Source: SZUA-430 sp964646885
GTDB lineage: Bacteria; Pseudomonadota; Alphaproteobacteria; Micropepsales; Micropepsaceae
NCBI GenBank assembly: GCA_964646885.1
Contig: CAZYFM010000004.1
Span: 1-64,000, forward strand
Reading direction: 5' to 3'
Length of the DNA: 64,000 nt
Shown here: positions 18,951 to 27,068 of the stretch, one piece after another
Numbering within the stretch: the first letter of the stretch is position 1
How the letters are laid out: every line of letters begins with the position of its first letter
The notes under the pieces: model-generated
Seen by the model: the letters and a program-made list of their open reading frames with translations, nothing else
Told to the model about the DNA's origin: nothing
Database searches by the model: none
Position numbers and translations under genes: made by a program

Positions 18951-20237
18951 ATGACCCGTTTTCTGCAGGCCGCTACAGCAGTTTCGTTCCTCGCGTTGAC
19001 CGCGCCAGCAATGGCAAGCGAGTGGACGTTTGACTGGGGCGGACAGGCCAATCTGTCGTCCTATGGCATCGACCAGGAAGAAATCCCGTCGAACGAGCTG
19101 AACGATTTCGGCTTTGCGGCAGAGGGCAAGGTCTGGGGTCGCGTCAAGACGGTGACCGACAGCGGCGTGGAATACGGAATTCGGGGACAGCTCCGCTTCC
19201 AGTCCAGCGAGCATGAATTCTCGAACGACCAGATCCATGGTGCCCCTGAAATTGTCGACGAGGTCTGGCTGTATGTGCAGACGGCGTTCGGCCGCCTGAC
19301 CATGGGCCTGGAGGATGGCGCCGCGGATAGCGCCGGCATCTTTTCGCCCACGGTGTCCGAGATCAACCGACTGGACGACGCGCGCGCATTCCCGCTTCAG
19401 AATCCGCTGGCCGACAGCTTCAATGCCTATGCGCCCAACGGGGCCCATATCCGCACGGACCTCAACGCATCCGGCGACGCCCTCAAGATCATCTATTACT
19501 CGCCGCGCCTGATTGGCATCCAGTTGTCGGCGTCCTACACGCCTGAACTCACGCGTGGCGTGAACGACCTGTTCAATGCGGAAGACGAGGCCGACAAGCA
19601 GGGCAACATCTGGGAAGTTGGTGTCAACTACCAGGGCTCGCTCAGCGCCTTCGATGTCGGCTTCTACGCAGGCTACGTCGCGGGCTACAACGAGAACCCG
19701 ACAACGCGGACCGTGTCCTACGTGGCAGCGCTTCCGGCCCTGACGACGGTGAATTCGTTTGCCTTCGAACCGGGTGACCTCGAGGAATGGGGCTTCGGCG
19801 CCCAGGTGGCATATGAAGGGCTCAAGCTCGGTGGTTCCTACCGCGTCACCAACGTGGCGGGTGGGGCAGGCCTCGCCGATGGCGGTGCTGTGTCCGTTGG
19901 CTGCGCTTCGCTCGCCGGTTGTGTTCTCCCGGACAATCACACAACCACCTGGGGTGCAGGCGCGACCTACGAAACGGGTCCGTGGCGCATCGGGGCTGAA
20001 TACGTTAACCTCGAGGAAGAGCTCCCGAGCGGCGCTCTGGCAAGCGGCCTGACACAGAATGCGGAAGGCTGGGCCGGAGCGATCGGTTACGAGTTCGACG
20101 AGAACGCGCGCATCGTCGCCGGTTACCAACACTACAGTTACGAGGGCCCCGGAGGCACTTGTGTAGCGGGTGTCACGCCCGTGTGTGATACGCTCGACGC
20201 CAACCTGGGTTATCTTCAGACTTCGATATCGTTCTGA
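18951..20237 (+). CDS. Outer-membrane porin (general diffusion type), copy 1
   Basis: A 428-residue porin. The signal peptide MTRFLQAATAVSFLALTAPAMA is followed by alternating polar/hydrophobic beta strands with glycine and aromatic residues, for example YGIRGQLRFQSSEHEF and TWGAGATYETGPWRIGAEYV. The protein ends in phenylalanine (QTSISF), the signal recognised by the Bam machinery. It resembles the trimeric 16-strand porins of alphaproteobacteria. The frame opens at 18882, but the ATG at 18951 starts the signal peptide. A second porin with similar segments follows 27 bases downstream, so the pair looks like a tandem duplication. Confidence 0.9.
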   Translation: MTRFLQAATAVSFLALTAPAMASEWTFDWGGQANLSSYGIDQEEIPSNELNDFGFAAEGKVWGRVKTVTDSGVEYGIRGQLRFQSSEHEFSNDQIHGAPEIVDEVWLYVQTAFGRLTMGLEDGAADSAGIFSPTVSEINRLDDARAFPLQNPLADSFNAYAPNGAHIRTDLNASGDALKIIYYSPRLIGIQLSASYTPELTRGVNDLFNAEDEADKQGNIWEVGVNYQGSLSAFDVGFYAGYVAGYNENPTTRTVSYVAALPALTTVNSFAFEPGDLEEWGFGAQVAYEGLKLGGSYRVTNVAGGAGLADGGAVSVGCASLAGCVLPDNHTTTWGAGATYETGPWRIGAEYVNLEEELPSGALASGLTQNAEGWAGAIGYEFDENARIVAGYQHYSYEGPGGTCVAGVTPVCDTLDANLGYLQTSISF

Positions 20238-20264
20238 AGCTGCCGACCTGTTGAGTGACGCCTG

Positions 20265-21488
20265 ATGAAAAGTCTTGCCCGTCTCACCCTGACGACCGCA
20301 CTGGCTTCGGCCGCTGCGATCACGCCTGCGTTCGCGGAAGGCTCTGACACCGTCATCCTGCGCCTGAATGGTCACGTGAGCGCGGTGGCTGCCGTCGTCG
20401 ACCAGTCGAACATGGATGGGTTGGACGAGGGTGTGCTCGCAATCGACTCCGGACTGAGCGGCTCGCTCTCGATGCCTCTGGATGGCGGCGGCGAGATCGG
20501 CGCGCGCGCCGCGCTGGACATCGACTATGCGTCGAACTTCGACTCCTTCCTGAACGACGCCGGTGCCTCCAACGTGCTGGAGGAAGCCTGGATTTACTGG
20601 GACTCTTCCGTCGGTCGTTTCCAGATGGGTCTGCAGGATGGCGCGGCCGACATTCTCGGCCTGTCGGTTCCTTCGGTGACCCGCAGCATCCGCGTCGACA
20701 ACCCGGAAGTCTTCCTGCTTGGATATCCTTGCAGCGCCTTCTGCGGTTCTGACCCGCAGGAGCCCGGCAGCCTCTTCAGTCCGAACGGCATGCAGCTGCG
20801 TTCCGACATTCACGGCTCCGATGACTATCTGAAGGTCATGTATGTGTCGCCGGATCTCTCCGGTCTGCACCTCGCAGTGTCTTACGCGCCGGATGGAACC
20901 CGTGACCCGGGAAGTCTCTTTGGCGACGACGAGATCAACGAGCAGGCAAATGTCTGGGACTTCGCAGCCAACTATCTGCGCACGGTCGGAGAGCTCGATC
21001 TGGGACTGTCCGTTGGCTACGTGACCGGCGAGAACGTCAACAATTCCTCACCCGGCTTCTTTGGCGATCTGGAAGAGTGGGGCGCGGCCGCAAAGCTTGG
21101 CTATCGCGAATGGACCCTCGGCGCAGCCTTCCGGCAGACGAACGTGGCCGGCGGAGGTCCCGTGACACAGGGCTTCTTCGCCAACGTCTATGAAGATCTG
21201 TACACGGACATCTGGAGCGTGGGCGTCACCTGGGAGTCTGGCCCATGGATGTTCGGCGCCAATTATGTCACCGCCGAGTCCGAGCTTCCCTTCTCGCGCG
21301 AGCAGACGGGCGACGGCCTGCAGTTCGCCGGTGCCTACACCTTCAACGAAAACTGGCGCGTGTCCGCGGGCTACCAGCACTTTGAGTTTGAAGGGCCGGT
21401 CGGAGACTGCTTCACGGACTCAGGCGGATTTGGCTGCGACACGCTCGACGGAAATGTTGGCTACGTCGAGACCACGTTCAGCTTCTAG
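20265..21488 (+). CDS. Outer-membrane porin (general diffusion type), copy 2
   Basis: A 407-residue porin with signal peptide MKSLARLTLTTALASAAAITPAFA and a terminal phenylalanine (ETTFSF). It shares recognisable segments with the upstream porin: GRFQMGLQDGAAD versus GRLTMGLEDGAAD, NVAGG, LEEWG, and the C-terminal CDTLDGNVGY. A conserved cysteine pair near the C-terminus (DCFTDSGGFGCDTLD) may form a loop disulfide. It is probably co-transcribed with copy 1. Its stop codon overlaps the stop of the convergent ThiE-like gene. Confidence 0.9.
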   Translation: MKSLARLTLTTALASAAAITPAFAEGSDTVILRLNGHVSAVAAVVDQSNMDGLDEGVLAIDSGLSGSLSMPLDGGGEIGARAALDIDYASNFDSFLNDAGASNVLEEAWIYWDSSVGRFQMGLQDGAADILGLSVPSVTRSIRVDNPEVFLLGYPCSAFCGSDPQEPGSLFSPNGMQLRSDIHGSDDYLKVMYVSPDLSGLHLAVSYAPDGTRDPGSLFGDDEINEQANVWDFAANYLRTVGELDLGLSVGYVTGENVNNSSPGFFGDLEEWGAAAKLGYREWTLGAAFRQTNVAGGGPVTQGFFANVYEDLYTDIWSVGVTWESGPWMFGANYVTAESELPFSREQTGDGLQFAGAYTFNENWRVSAGYQHFEFEGPVGDCFTDSGGFGCDTLDGNVGYVETTFSF

Positions 21489-22132
21489 CTTTTCTTGCCG
21501 GTGGCTTGCCCGATCCAGCCACGTATGAGGGCAATACCCCGTAGGGGCAGGTGAACGACACGCATGACCCGCGCCCCATCGATCCCGCCAAGCGCATGGA
21601 CAGGAACCCGGCTGGCTACCGCCAGGGCGGCAAACCGTGTCGTTCCAAGCGTCTGCGCTCCCGGATGACTGCCGGTGGCAAACAGCGGCGAAACGAGCAG
21701 CAGGTCAGGCTTCAGCTGGTTCGCCCGTGCAATGCTGTCCGCACCGTGAGCAGAGGTTGACACGATCCAGCGCGGGTTCATGCGCCGAAGTCCGGGCACG
21801 CGCGACGCAGCGCGTTCGGGAACATGGATTCCCTCAGCTCCGATCCGCACGGCCAACCGGGGATCATCGGAAACCAGCAACATGACGCCACGCCGGCGAC
21901 AGCTCGCGCGCAGCGCAAGTGCAAGCCTCTCGCGCTCGTCATTGTCCCGGTGCCGGACAATGACAGCACTGCCCCGTGGAAGAGCTTCAACGGCTTCCAC
22001 CCAGTGGGCAGCAACATTTTCGTCGGTCATGAGGACAAGCCCGGCGACCCTTTGGCCGCGCCCGCGGGCGTTGAGCCGTCGAGCCATTCGTGCAAGATTC
22101 TGCCTGTCCTCAAGGATCTGCCTGTCGCTCAT
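21485..22132 (-). CDS. ThiE/TenI-like TIM-barrel protein (thiamine phosphate synthase family)
   Basis: About 215 residues of the thiamine phosphate synthase/TenI fold. Recognisable elements are the strand IGAEGIHVPERA, the VSTSAHGADS strand, LVSPLFATGSHP and the phosphate-binding VPVHALGGIDG. Several synthase positions are altered: the GQxD after IH is missing and the usual T-x-(T/S)-K loop reads TGSHP. It may therefore be a divergent ThiE, a TenI-like protein or something else. No other thiamine gene is nearby. The start I chose (MSDRQILED, 22132) shares CATG with the start of the opposite yggS gene; an alternative start is 22144. Confidence 0.7.
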   Translation of the reverse strand: MSDRQILEDRQNLARMARRLNARGRGQRVAGLVLMTDENVAAHWVEAVEALPRGSAVIVRHRDNDERERLALALRASCRRRGVMLLVSDDPRLAVRIGAEGIHVPERAASRVPGLRRMNPRWIVSTSAHGADSIARANQLKPDLLLVSPLFATGSHPGAQTLGTTRFAALAVASRVPVHALGGIDGARVMRVVHLPLRGIALIRGWIGQATGKKS

Positions 22133-22826
22133 GGGTCCATCCATAACAGCATCGGAAATTGCCGCAAACCTCGGCGCCATCAGGTCCCGGATCGCAAGGG
22201 CCGCCAGCCTGGCGGATCGCAATCCGGGCGATGTGAAACTGATTGCGGTCAGCAAGACCCACGGCGTGGACTCAGTCCTTGCAGCCATGTCGGCGGGCCA
22301 GCATGTGTTCGGCGAAAACCGCGTCCAGGAAGCAGCGTCCAAGTTTCCCGAACTGCGCACGTCGGCCGCGCAGCCCTTCGAACTGCATCTGATCGGACCG
22401 CTTCAGTCCAACAAGGTACGCGAGGCGCTGTCCTTGTTCGACGTGATCCACACGCTGGATCGGCCGAGCCTCGCCGAAGCACTGAGGAAGGAAGTGGACA
22501 GGGCAGGGCGCTGTCCCCGCCTGTACATCCAGGTGAACACCGGAGAAGAGCCGCAGAAGGCAGGCATCCTTCCCGATGAGGCGCTTGCGTTCATCGACCG
22601 CTGCAGGGACGAGTGGAAGCTGCCTGTGTCGGGCCTGATGTGCATACCGCCTGTGGAAGACCAGCCTGCACCGCATTTTGCCTTCCTTGCCCGGTTGGCA
22701 CGTCAGGCGGGACTGTCTGAGTTGAGCATGGGCATGAGCGGCGATTTCGAGGCCGCAATCGCGCTCGGCGCGACCTGCATCAGGGTCGGCAGCGCCATCT
22801 TTGGAGAGCGTGCTGCCGCCGCCTGA
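22131..22826 (+). CDS. yggS: YggS-type pyridoxal-phosphate homeostasis protein (PLPBP)
   Basis: A 231-residue single-domain PLP-binding protein of the alanine-racemase TIM-barrel fold, which buffers cellular pyridoxal phosphate and has no known catalytic activity. The PLP lysine lies in VKLIAVSKTHG (about residue 38). FGENRVQEA, LHLIGPLQSNK, IQVNTGEEPQKAG, LMCIPP, LSMGMSGDFEAAI and VRIGSAIFG (here VRVGSAIFG) are family signatures. The start ATG at 22131 overlaps the start of the divergent ThiE-like gene on a shared CATG. The frame is open far upstream but without family sequence there. Confidence 0.93.
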   Translation: MGPSITASEIAANLGAIRSRIARAASLADRNPGDVKLIAVSKTHGVDSVLAAMSAGQHVFGENRVQEAASKFPELRTSAAQPFELHLIGPLQSNKVREALSLFDVIHTLDRPSLAEALRKEVDRAGRCPRLYIQVNTGEEPQKAGILPDEALAFIDRCRDEWKLPVSGLMCIPPVEDQPAPHFAFLARLARQAGLSELSMGMSGDFEAAIALGATCIRVGSAIFGERAAAA

Positions 22827-22981
22827 CAGGGCCGCAGCGCTGCCACCATACATCGCACCGGGACCCGGCCATGTCCCTTACATCTGCCGGACGCCGTTGA
22901 TATTGTGCCGCCCGAATTTCGATGGGCCGCAGCGCGCGTTGCAGAACGCGCCTGCTGTACGGAACCCGAAGGAGAGATCGA

Positions 22982-24013
22982 ATGAAGGCTCTTGTGAAGT
23001 CGCGCGCGGAACCTGGCCTCTGGCTGGCAGATGTCCCCGAGCCCGAGATGGGCATCAATGACGTGATGATCCGCGTTCTGCGAACCGGCATCTGCGGGAC
23101 GGACCTTCACATCTACAATTGGGACGCCTGGGCGCAGAAGACCATCCCGGTACCGCTCGTCGTGGGCCATGAGTTCGTGGGCGAGATCGTTGATGTCGGA
23201 TCAAACGTCACCGACTACCGCAAGGGTGAGATCGTCAGCGGGGAAGGCCACATCGTCTGCGGTCGCTGCCGCAATTGCATGGCGGGCCGCTATCACATGT
23301 GCGCGAATACGAGCGGCGTCGGCGTCAACCGTACGGGAGCCTTCGCGGAGTACATCTCCCTGCCGATGACGAACATCTGGCATCACCATGAAGGCATCGA
23401 CCTCGACGTTGCCTCGATCTTCGACCCGTTCGGCAACGCGGTTCACACGGCCCTGCAGTTCCCGGTTCTCGGCGAAGATGTTCTGATTACCGGCGCCGGC
23501 CCGATCGGGATCATGGCCGCGGCCGTGGTACGCCAGGCGGGCGCACGATATGTCGTGATCACGGACATGAACGAGCCGCGCCTCGAACTCGCGCGCCGCA
23601 TGAAGGTGGATCTCGCCGTGAACGTGAAGGAAATGTCCGTTGCCGACGCCCAGAAGAAGCTCGGCATGCGCGAAGGCTTTGACGTCGGTCTCGAAATGTC
23701 GGGCAATCCGTCGGCCTTCCGCGACATGCTGGCGAACATGTGCCACGGCGGGCGCATCGCGATGCTGGGAATTCCGTCGGCAGACATGTCGATCGACTGG
23801 AACAAGGTCATCTTCAACATGCTCACCATCAAGGGCATCTATGGCCGCGAGATGTATGAGACCTGGTACAAGATGTCGGTTCTCGTGCAGTCCGGCCTCG
23901 ACATCTCGCCGGTGATCACGCACCGCTTTCACTACACCGACTTCGAGAAGGGTTTCGCTGCGATGCGCACGGGAAGCTCGGGCAAGGTGGTTCTGAAGTG
24001 GGCTGACCTCTGA
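22982..24013 (+). CDS. tdh: L-threonine 3-dehydrogenase
   Basis: A 343-residue zinc enzyme that oxidises L-threonine to 2-amino-3-ketobutyrate with NAD. It shows the catalytic-zinc motifs GICGTDLHIYNWDAWA and VVGHEF, the structural-zinc cysteines in CGRCRNCMAGRYHMC, the Rossmann motif GAGPIGIMAAA, and IFDPFGNAVHTAL. The start ATG at 22982 has a strong AAGGAGAG ribosome site. The stop overlaps the kbl start by one base (TGATG), the standard tdh-kbl operon for converting threonine to glycine and acetyl-CoA. Confidence 0.96.
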   Translation: MKALVKSRAEPGLWLADVPEPEMGINDVMIRVLRTGICGTDLHIYNWDAWAQKTIPVPLVVGHEFVGEIVDVGSNVTDYRKGEIVSGEGHIVCGRCRNCMAGRYHMCANTSGVGVNRTGAFAEYISLPMTNIWHHHEGIDLDVASIFDPFGNAVHTALQFPVLGEDVLITGAGPIGIMAAAVVRQAGARYVVITDMNEPRLELARRMKVDLAVNVKEMSVADAQKKLGMREGFDVGLEMSGNPSAFRDMLANMCHGGRIAMLGIPSADMSIDWNKVIFNMLTIKGIYGREMYETWYKMSVLVQSGLDISPVITHRFHYTDFEKGFAAMRTGSSGKVVLKWADL

Positions 24014-25203
24014 TGTACGGCAGGTTCCAGGCGCACCTCCAGCAGACGCTGGGATCGATCAGGCAGTCCGGCCTCGAGAAGCCCGAGCGCGTGATTGCCA
24101 CGCCGCAATCGGGCCATGTACACGTGTCCGGGGGCAGGGAGGTGCTGAACCTCTGTGCCAACAATTATCTTGGCCTCGCGAGCCATCCCGAGATCGTCAG
24201 GGCGGCCCATGAGGCGCTCGACCGCTGGGGCTACGGCATGGCGTCCGTGCGCTTCATCTGCGGCACGCAGGAAATTCACAAGCAGCTCGAAAGCCGCATC
24301 AGCGCCTTCCTCGGAACCGAGGACACGATCCTCTATTCGTCCTGCTTCGACGCGAACGGGGGACTGTTCGAGACCCTGTTGTCGGAAGAAGACTGCATCA
24401 TCTCCGACGAGCTCAATCACGCCAGCATCATCGACGGCATCCGCCTCTGCAAGGCGCAGCGCGCCCGCTATCGCAATGGAGACATGGCCGAACTCGAACA
24501 GAAGCTGAAGGAGGCGAGCAGCGCGCGTTTCCGCATGATCGCGACTGACGGCGTCTTTTCGATGGACGGCCACTACGCGAAGCTCCGCGAAATCTGCGAT
24601 CTCGCTGAAAAATACGACGCCCTTGTGATGGTCGATGACTCGCACGCCTCCGGTTTCACGGGTCCGACAGGCCGCGGCACGCACGAACGCGACGGCGTCA
24701 TGGGCCGCGTGGACATCATCACGGGAACATTGGGCAAGGCACTCGGCGGCGCCAGCGGAGGATTCACGAGCGGACGGCGCGAGATCATCGACCTCCTGCG
24801 CCAGCGCTCCCGCCCTTATCTCTTCTCGAACTCGATCCCGCCGGCAATTGCAGCAGCCTCCATCGCCGCCATCGACCTGCTGGGCCGGTCCCGCGAACTC
24901 ATGGAGCGCCTCGACGCAAACACGCGGCTCTTCCGCCAGGGCATGACCAGCCTCGGCTTCAACATCGTGCCAGGCGAACATCCCATCGTTCCCGTCATGC
25001 TCGGCGACGCGGCCATGGCTGCGCGCTTCGCCGAAATGATGCTGGCCAAAGGCGTCTACGTCATCGGGTTCTCGTATCCCGTGGTGCCCCACGGAAAGGC
25101 GCGCATCCGCACGCAGATGTCGGCGGCCCTGTCGAAGGAAGACGTGCTCTTCGCCATGGAACGCTTCGCGGAAGTGGGCCGGGAACTCAAGCTCATTCCC
25201 TGA
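24013..25203 (+). CDS. kbl: Glycine C-acetyltransferase (2-amino-3-ketobutyrate CoA ligase)
   Basis: A 396-residue PLP enzyme of the alpha-oxoamine synthase family that cleaves 2-amino-3-ketobutyrate with CoA into glycine and acetyl-CoA, the second step of threonine breakdown. CANNYLGLASHP, SVRFICGTQEIHKQLE, DELNHASIIDGIRL, the aspartate in MVDDSHASGF and the PLP lysine in GTLGKALGGASGGF are all intact. It is translationally coupled to tdh by a one-base overlap. It is distinguished from 5-aminolevulinate synthase by the tdh partner and the overall Kbl motifs. Confidence 0.96.
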   Translation: MYGRFQAHLQQTLGSIRQSGLEKPERVIATPQSGHVHVSGGREVLNLCANNYLGLASHPEIVRAAHEALDRWGYGMASVRFICGTQEIHKQLESRISAFLGTEDTILYSSCFDANGGLFETLLSEEDCIISDELNHASIIDGIRLCKAQRARYRNGDMAELEQKLKEASSARFRMIATDGVFSMDGHYAKLREICDLAEKYDALVMVDDSHASGFTGPTGRGTHERDGVMGRVDIITGTLGKALGGASGGFTSGRREIIDLLRQRSRPYLFSNSIPPAIAAASIAAIDLLGRSRELMERLDANTRLFRQGMTSLGFNIVPGEHPIVPVMLGDAAMAARFAEMMLAKGVYVIGFSYPVVPHGKARIRTQMSAALSKEDVLFAMERFAEVGRELKLIP

Positions 25204-25228
25204 ACAGCACTCTCATTTCAGAAAAAGA

Positions 25229-25531
25229 ATGGATCCCCGAATGACCCTCAGAATAACCGTGCTCGCCGCTGTCGCCATGACTGTTTCGCTCACCGCCATG
25301 GCCGCCGGCCGCTGGCAGGGACCGGGCTGGTACCAGGTGGTCGAGAAGGCGCAGCCGGGCCACGACGCAGACCGCGCCATCTTCCGCCCGGTGCCGTTCC
25401 AGTCCCGCGCCGAGTGCCTCGCAACGTTGCCGCCCGACCGGCTCGCTTCAGGCCACGATGAGCATCGTCTCGACACATTCTATGATTTCTCGTGTGTCGA
25501 GCTGAACGCCGATCCGGACTGGTCTCGTTGA
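25229..25531 (+). CDS. Small secreted protein of unknown function
   Basis: A 100-residue protein with an N-terminal signal peptide (MTLRITVLAAVAMTVSLTAMA, starting at the second ATG, 25241, if the first four residues are not used). The mature part is about 75 residues and has two cysteines (RAECLATLP and FSCVELN) that could form a disulfide. I recognise no family. It follows kbl by 25 bases on the same strand, and its stop overlaps the likely TTG start of the next gene. Confidence 0.65.
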   Translation: MDPRMTLRITVLAAVAMTVSLTAMAAGRWQGPGWYQVVEKAQPGHDADRAIFRPVPFQSRAECLATLPPDRLASGHDEHRLDTFYDFSCVELNADPDWSR

Positions 25532-26247
25532 GCACGGATCCGTCAGCCTCGGACCTCGAGCGGCTGAAGACCCGCATAGAGGCACTGCGCGCGCGAACCG
25601 TCGCAAACGGATGCACCGAGAGCGAGGCGCTGGAAGCTGCCCGCAAGGTCGCCGAGCTTCTTGACCGGCACAACCTCTCCCTCAGCGACGTCCAGATCAG
25701 CGCGACGGAGTGCGAACGCCGCGTCGTTGGCACGTCACGCAAGACCAAGGCGCCCCTCGACTACTCGATTGCCGCCATCGCCGACTTCTGTGACTGCAAG
25801 GTATGGCGCGAAACGAACGAAGATGGCGAAAGGCGCTATGTCTTCTTCGGCTTGCATCACGACGCGGACGCGGCCGGTCATCTGGCGGAAATGGTGGCGA
25901 CGGCCATCGCATCGGAACTCGTGGCCTACCGCCTCACCCGCGAGTATCAGGCCGTTCCCCGCCGGGAGAAAGCGACGGCGTCATCCTCGTTTGGCATCGG
26001 AATGGCGATGTCGGTGAGCCGCAAGCTCAGGGCCATGAAACAGGAGCGCGACCGCACGACGGTCGCTGCCGGTCGCGACCTCGTGGTCGTGAAGTCGTCC
26101 GTCGTTGAGCGCGAGCTGGAAAAGCTGAACCTCCGGTTTCGCGAAGCCCAGAAGCCGGCAAGGAAATTCGTGTCTGAAGAGGCGTTCAACGCCGGAACGA
26201 GGGCAGGGGATCGCCTGTCCCTCAATCCGGCAATCAGGAACCCCTGA
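25528..26247 (+). CDS. DUF2786 domain protein
   Basis: About 239 residues. The N-terminal part (ESEALEAARKVAELLDRHNLSLSDV) matches DUF2786, a helical domain of unknown function. A second domain follows with ADFCDCKVWRET and RRYVFFGLHHDADAAGHLAEMV, resembling the DUF7168-type partner often fused to it. The charged region FGIGMAMSVSRKLRAMKQERDRT is reminiscent of a nucleic-acid-binding surface; this is speculation. The start is uncertain: TTG at 25528, overlapping the previous stop as TTGA, or GTG at 25492. The 3' end overlaps the convergent methyltransferase by 14 bases. Confidence 0.7.
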   Translation: MSTDPSASDLERLKTRIEALRARTVANGCTESEALEAARKVAELLDRHNLSLSDVQISATECERRVVGTSRKTKAPLDYSIAAIADFCDCKVWRETNEDGERRYVFFGLHHDADAAGHLAEMVATAIASELVAYRLTREYQAVPRREKATASSSFGIGMAMSVSRKLRAMKQERDRTTVAAGRDLVVVKSSVVERELEKLNLRFREAQKPARKFVSEEAFNAGTRAGDRLSLNPAIRNP

Positions 26248-27040
26248 CGGGTTTTCGCGCGCGCGTCGCGATGTAGCAATTCATCAGCGCGTGGATGGGA
26301 GACTTGTCCGCCGGCCACCCGTCCTCGAACATCGACACGAGATGGAAACCGGCTTCGAGCTGTCCGCCGATCTGGTCTTCCAGCGTGTGGCCGAAATCGA
26401 GCGGTTCACCGCCAGCGCGCAGGCTCCTGAGTTCCGGATCCTCTGGATGGTCAAAGTGCGAGAAGGGGATCCGATACTTCAGCACGACCTTGCCCGCTCG
26501 CTCCTGCTCCAGGTCCATGGCGAACACCACTGGATTCACAATTCCCGACAGAAGCTCGCCACCGGGCTTCAGCACGCGAAAGCACTCCCGCCAGACGGGC
26601 TTGATCTCCGGCACGAAGCAGTTCGAGCAGGGATGAAAGATGAGGTCGAAACTTTCATCGCCGAAGCACGACAGGTCCCGCATGTCGCCTTCGATCAGTC
26701 TCATCTGCAGACCGTCGCGCTCGGCCACGAAACGGTCCTGACCCAGCTGCGCCGGAGAATTGTCGAAGATGGTCACGTCAGCTCCGGCAGCAGCAAAGAG
26801 CGGACCCTGCTGACCGCCGGCACTCGCAAGACCAAGTACCCGCTTTCCCCGAAGCTCACCCAGCCATGAGGCGGGCACAGTCCGGGTAGGCGTCAGGACG
26901 ACCCTGACGTCGCCGGTGCGTGCCCGATTGACCTCATCTGGCGAGACAGGAATGGTCCATTGATTGCCGCCCTGTGTCTGCGCATCCCAGGCCGCCCTGT
27001 TGTAGGCCTGAACACTGTCTTTGGCTGGCAGGTCGCTCAT
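26234..27040 (-). CDS. Class I SAM-dependent methyltransferase
   Basis: A 268-residue methyltransferase. Motif I is VLGLASAGGQQGP (about residues 68-80), followed by the acidic end of strand 2 in VTIFDNS, EGDMRDLSCFGDESFDLIFHP and LKPGGELLSGIVNP, typical of small-molecule methyltransferases. The glycine motif is atypical (ASAGGQQG rather than GxGxG) but common in one UbiE/Methyltransf_11 subgroup. The substrate is unknown. It lies 28 bases downstream of the flavin monooxygenase on the same strand, so the two may act on the same compound. Confidence 0.85.
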   Translation of the reverse strand: MSDLPAKDSVQAYNRAAWDAQTQGGNQWTIPVSPDEVNRARTGDVRVVLTPTRTVPASWLGELRGKRVLGLASAGGQQGPLFAAAGADVTIFDNSPAQLGQDRFVAERDGLQMRLIEGDMRDLSCFGDESFDLIFHPCSNCFVPEIKPVWRECFRVLKPGGELLSGIVNPVVFAMDLEQERAGKVVLKYRIPFSHFDHPEDPELRSLRAGGEPLDFGHTLEDQIGGQLEAGFHLVSMFEDGWPADKSPIHALMNCYIATRARKPVRGS

Positions 27041-27068
27041 GCTTCATTCGCCTGTGTGAAGGGTGCAG

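Noticed and set aside
18864..20870. A 668-codon minus-strand frame across both porins
   Set aside because: It runs across two genes with clear signal peptides and terminal phenylalanines on the other strand, and its product has no family pattern.
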